From contig PWIY01000355.1 of assembly GCA_003560215.1 (NCBI GenBank), positions 1 through 6,838 on the forward strand: a DNA stretch of 6,838 nucleotides, written 5' to 3'. Positions 3,976-6,838 of this stretch are shown piece after piece. Made by a program: the position numbers and the translations under genes. Origin of the DNA: Bacteroidales bacterium. GTDB lineage: Bacteria; Bacteroidota; Bacteroidia; Bacteroidales; UBA7960. Every line of letters starts with the position of its first letter. The first letter of the stretch is position 1. Under the pieces are notes generated by a model. The model worked only from the letters and a program-made list of their open reading frames with translations. It was not told the origin of the DNA and made no database searches.

Positions 3976-6838
3976 TGGAAAAAAAACCAAATCGTGGGTA
4001 TTCTTTATTGCCACATGATAATCAAATCTTCAAGGTTATGAGAATATCTTTACTGTTGGCAATCATGAGCATTTCGCATCTGTTTGCCGGAAATCTGGCT
4101 TCCCAAACACTCAGCCTGGACATTCAGGAAATGAGCGTACGGGATGTATTACGGGAAATTGAACAGCAAAGTCAGTACAGCTTTTTCTACAATGACAGTT
4201 TTTCCGATCTGAATAAAACGGTAAGTGTTTCCGCTGAATCGGATTATATCGATGATATCATGTTTGCTGTGCTGTCAGACACTAATCTTACACACCGTGT
4301 TCTGGAAGACAATCATATTGTAATCGCCCCTGCCGGCCGGGAGGCTCAGGATCAGGTAGAGGTGACCGGTACGGTTACCGATGCCCGTGATGGCATGAGC
4401 CTTCCGGGTGTGTCGATTCAGGTGCAGGGAACTGCAGCCGGAACCGTGACTGACGTAGATGGTCAGTACGAAATAACTGTGAGCCCGGATGCCACCCTGG
4501 TGTTTTCTTTCATTGGAATGAACAACAAGGAAGTGGTTGTAGGTGACCAAAGGGTGATAGATGTGCAGCTGGAATCCGCCTCCATCGGTCTGGGCGAGGT
4601 TGTGATCTCGGGTTACTCCGTAAGGCAGCGCAGCAAGCCCACCGGTGCCATTTCACGGGTTGTTGGTGACGACTTCAGGGAAAGCCTGATCCAGACGCCT
4701 GACCAGGCCCTGCAGGGACGAATGAGTGGTGTAATGGTGTCCCATTCCAGCGGTCAGCCCGGAAGCGGATTGCTTGTCAGGGTACGGGGAAGAGGATCAA
4801 TCACGGCTTCCAATGCACCCCTTTATATTGTGGATGGTGTTCAGGTAACGACATATACATCCGCAACCGTTCAGGATAACCCGCTTTCGGGAATCAACCC
4901 CAACGACATTGAAAGCATTGAAGTGTTAAAAGATGCTTCGGCCACTGCCATGTACGGTGCCCAGGGAGCAAATGGGGTGGTGCTCATTACCACCAATCAG
5001 GCCAGGAGGGGCGAAACAAATATCAATGTGTCATCCCAGTTCGGATTCAATGAACAACCTGCCCTTCTGGATATAATGGATGGCCCGACGTGGACAGAAA
5101 CCATGATTCAGGGCTATGTGAATTATTACGTGGACCGCGGAGAAGACCCCGATGTGCGCCGGCAAATGGCCATAGAACAGTATGGAGATCCGGCCACTGC
5201 ACCCACCTATGACTGGCAGGACGCCCTGTTCAGGGCTGGGGCTCTCCGGAATATCAGTGTTTCCGCCTCATCCGGGCTTGACAACACCAATGTGTATTTT
5301 TCCGGATCCTATGATTATGAAGAAGGTCCGGTTATTGCAAGTGATTTTGAAAGTTTTCGTTTTCGTTCCAACATCGACCATAGCTTCAACGATCGCTTCA
5401 CACTGGCAACAAGGCTGAGTGCCTCCCATTCTACTGCCCACGGACATACCGCAGGCAGTGCAAATATCACCAGTCCTTTCCATGGCGGATATACCCAGCG
5501 TCCGATTGATGCCATCTACACAGAAGATGGAGACTATAATCACAATGATGTGATCAGAATTAACCTGGTCCATGCGGCAAATGAAAATCTCCGGCAGGCC
5601 AGAACCAACCAGCTTCGTGGTAGTTTGACAGGGGTCTATGAGATTTCCGACAGACTGTCTTTCAGGTCTTTATGGGGCATGGATTACCGGACTGTGAGAG
5701 ACCGTACCTTTATCTCTGCGACACTTCCCCGCTATGCAGACGACGGAGGCCGGTTGAGTGAACGTTACAGGCAGGAGGTGGCTTTCAATACCAACCAGCT
5801 GATTGAGTTTGAAGAGTCATTTGACATACATACGATCAATCTCCTTGGTGGTTTTGAATACAGGCAAAATGACAGGGAAAGTTTACGTGCCAGTGCGCAA
5901 CAGTTTCCGAACCCAATATTCAGCCAGATGGATCTCGCTGCTGAAATGACAGGCATGTCAGGAAGGACTTCCCAGTCAAAATTTGCCGGATTCTTTTCCC
6001 GGGCTGACTACACCTATGATGACAGATTCTTTGTGACCGCCAATGTCAGATATGACGGGTCTTCCCGGTTTGGTTCCGAGAACCAGTGGGGGCTTTTCTA
6101 TTCCGGGGCCCTGGCTTGGGAAATGGCAAGGGAGGCCTTTATGGCAAATGTGGATTTTGTCAACCAGCTGACCCTGAGAACCAGTTTTGGTATTACCGGT
6201 AATTCCGGTATTGGTGACTTCGCCTCCCGCTCTCTGTTTGGCAGCGGCGGAACCTATGAAGGTGCCACCGGGCTTCGTCCTTCCGGACTTGGCAATGACC
6301 TGCTGACCTGGGAGGAGGCACAGACACTGGATGTCGGTTTTGAGTTTTCAGTATGGGAGAACCGCTTGTTCGGCGGCCTGACCTATTTTAACACCCGGAA
6401 CAAAAACCTGCTGCTCAATGCGTGGCTCCCCACCGACAGTGGCTTTTCGAGCATTACGAGAAACTCCGGGGTTGTGGAGAACATTGGCTGGGAGGTTGAA
6501 CTGGGCTCGCGCTTGCTGGCCATTGGAGATTTTTCCTGGACCTCCAACTTCAATTTTACCCATCAGAAAAATGAAATTCTGGAATTGGTTGACGGAGCCG
6601 ATATTCTTGGAAGTTCAGTCAGGGTGGGTTACCCCCTTGATATTCGCTGGCATATGGAGTATGCCGGTATCAATCCGGCCGATGGCCGCGTTTTCTGGTA
6701 TGACCTCGATGGCGAACTGACTTATCGGCGTTCCAGTTCGCAATATCAGCACATTGGAAATTATTCTCCCGACTTTTTTGGTGGATTCAGCAATGATTTC
6801 AACTACAGGAATTATCGGCTGACTGTGTTGTTCCAGTA
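3975..6838 (+). CDS. SusC/RagA-family TonB-dependent outer-membrane receptor with STN domain (3' truncated)
   Basis: The ORF runs off the right edge after 954 codons; the family is usually 1000-1150 residues, so roughly 100-150 are missing. It would import a glycan or other nutrient with a SusD-like lipoprotein and TonB energy. Domains in order are: a signal sequence with a long charged n-region and core MRISLLLAIMSISHLFA at 22-38; an STN domain at about 46-118; a carboxypeptidase-regulatory-like beta domain at about 129-201 (VTGTVTDARDGMSLPGVSI); a TonB-box-like LGEVVISGY at 206-214; a plug at about 222-342 with LYIVDGV at 283-289; and the SusC signature IEVLKDASATAMYGAQGANG at 315-334. The beta-barrel follows, with RYDGSSRFG at 692-700. 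The STN domain marks it as a signalling receptor, matching the upstream sigma/FecR pair. I chose ATG 3975 because long MEKK-type leaders are common in STN-bearing SusC proteins; ATG 4038 would still leave a signal peptide. The substrate cannot be told. Confidence 0.95.
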   Translation, partial: MEKKPNRGYSLLPHDNQIFKVMRISLLLAIMSISHLFAGNLASQTLSLDIQEMSVRDVLREIEQQSQYSFFYNDSFSDLNKTVSVSAESDYIDDIMFAVLSDTNLTHRVLEDNHIVIAPAGREAQDQVEVTGTVTDARDGMSLPGVSIQVQGTAAGTVTDVDGQYEITVSPDATLVFSFIGMNNKEVVVGDQRVIDVQLESASIGLGEVVISGYSVRQRSKPTGAISRVVGDDFRESLIQTPDQALQGRMSGVMVSHSSGQPGSGLLVRVRGRGSITASNAPLYIVDGVQVTTYTSATVQDNPLSGINPNDIESIEVLKDASATAMYGAQGANGVVLITTNQARRGETNINVSSQFGFNEQPALLDIMDGPTWTETMIQGYVNYYVDRGEDPDVRRQMAIEQYGDPATAPTYDWQDALFRAGALRNISVSASSGLDNTNVYFSGSYDYEEGPVIASDFESFRFRSNIDHSFNDRFTLATRLSASHSTAHGHTAGSANITSPFHGGYTQRPIDAIYTEDGDYNHNDVIRINLVHAANENLRQARTNQLRGSLTGVYEISDRLSFRSLWGMDYRTVRDRTFISATLPRYADDGGRLSERYRQEVAFNTNQLIEFEESFDIHTINLLGGFEYRQNDRESLRASAQQFPNPIFSQMDLAAEMTGMSGRTSQSKFAGFFSRADYTYDDRFFVTANVRYDGSSRFGSENQWGLFYSGALAWEMAREAFMANVDFVNQLTLRTSFGITGNSGIGDFASRSLFGSGGTYEGATGLRPSGLGNDLLTWEEAQTLDVGFEFSVWENRLFGGLTYFNTRNKNLLLNAWLPTDSGFSSITRNSGVVENIGWEVELGSRLLAIGDFSWTSNFNFTHQKNEILELVDGADILGSSVRVGYPLDIRWHMEYAGINPADGRVFWYDLDGELTYRRSSSQYQHIGNYSPDFFGGFSNDFNYRNYRLTVLFQ

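Noticed and set aside
4275..4550. Minus-strand ORF of 91 codons inside the receptor gene
   Set aside because: The plus frame encodes the conserved STN end and the carboxypeptidase-regulatory-like domain here; the minus ORF has no features of its own.
5268..5573. Minus-strand ORF of 101 codons inside the receptor gene
   Set aside because: It lies opposite continuous beta-barrel coding sequence and has no start context or domain.
6418..6720. Plus-strand ORF of 100 codons in another frame of the receptor gene
   Set aside because: The receptor frame continues open across this stretch with typical barrel sequence; the alternative frame is a shadow.
1..6838. CRISPR array, tRNA, rRNA or insertion sequence
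   Set aside because: No regularly spaced repeats, cloverleaf patterns, rRNA motifs, transposase or terminal inverted repeats were seen.

Overview
The window looks like Bacteroidota DNA. It contains a SusC/RagA-type TonB-dependent receptor with an N-terminal STN domain, preceded by a FecI-like ECF sigma factor and a FecR-like anti-sigma factor with a C-terminal DUF4974-type domain. The chosen start codons have no Shine-Dalgarno sequence, and TAnnTTTG promoter boxes are present, both usual in this phylum. The genus cannot be told from this sequence; no rRNA, tRNA, insertion sequence or CRISPR array is present.

Layout, left to right. (1) Positions 1-450, plus strand: the C-terminal part of a DsrE/DsrF/DrsH-like sulfur-relay protein, cut by the window edge. 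(2) Positions 451-570: a short convergent spacer with eight GATC sites in 95 bp, and a plus-strand terminator whose arms reach into the 3' end of the next gene. (3) Positions 533-1659, minus strand: two membrane-protein genes overlapping by ATGA. The upstream one is an exosortase/archaeosortase-family protein with Cys, Arg and His in the expected places. The downstream one is an unrecognised four-helix partner. No substrate with a sorting tail lies in the window. (4) Positions 1660-1883: a divergent intergenic region with a repeated 10-mer on the exosortase side and an inverted repeat inside the putative sigma-factor promoter. (5) Positions 1884-3725, plus strand: ECF sigma factor, then FecR-like anti-sigma factor. 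(6) Positions 3726-3974: a 249-bp leader region with a promoter candidate, a near-duplicated 17/18-bp segment, a possible 18-22 codon upstream ORF and three consecutive hairpins. The first hairpin is a good intrinsic terminator only when read on the minus strand. (7) Positions 3975-6838, plus strand: the SusC-like receptor, open at the right edge (954 complete codons).

The sigma, anti-sigma and receptor genes form a textbook trans-envelope signalling module. The receptor's STN domain would sense ligand occupancy and contact the periplasmic part of FecR, which would release or activate the sigma factor to transcribe the receptor operon. A SusD-like lipoprotein gene probably follows outside the window. 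The most interesting unexplained part is the receptor's leader, which has the parts expected of a DonS-like cis-antisense RNA and perhaps of a translated, refolding leader. The exosortase pair is the second point of interest, because its target is elsewhere and its catalytic motif reads CTA, not the CxG I expect for the family. All family assignments are by eye from motifs; no searches were run.
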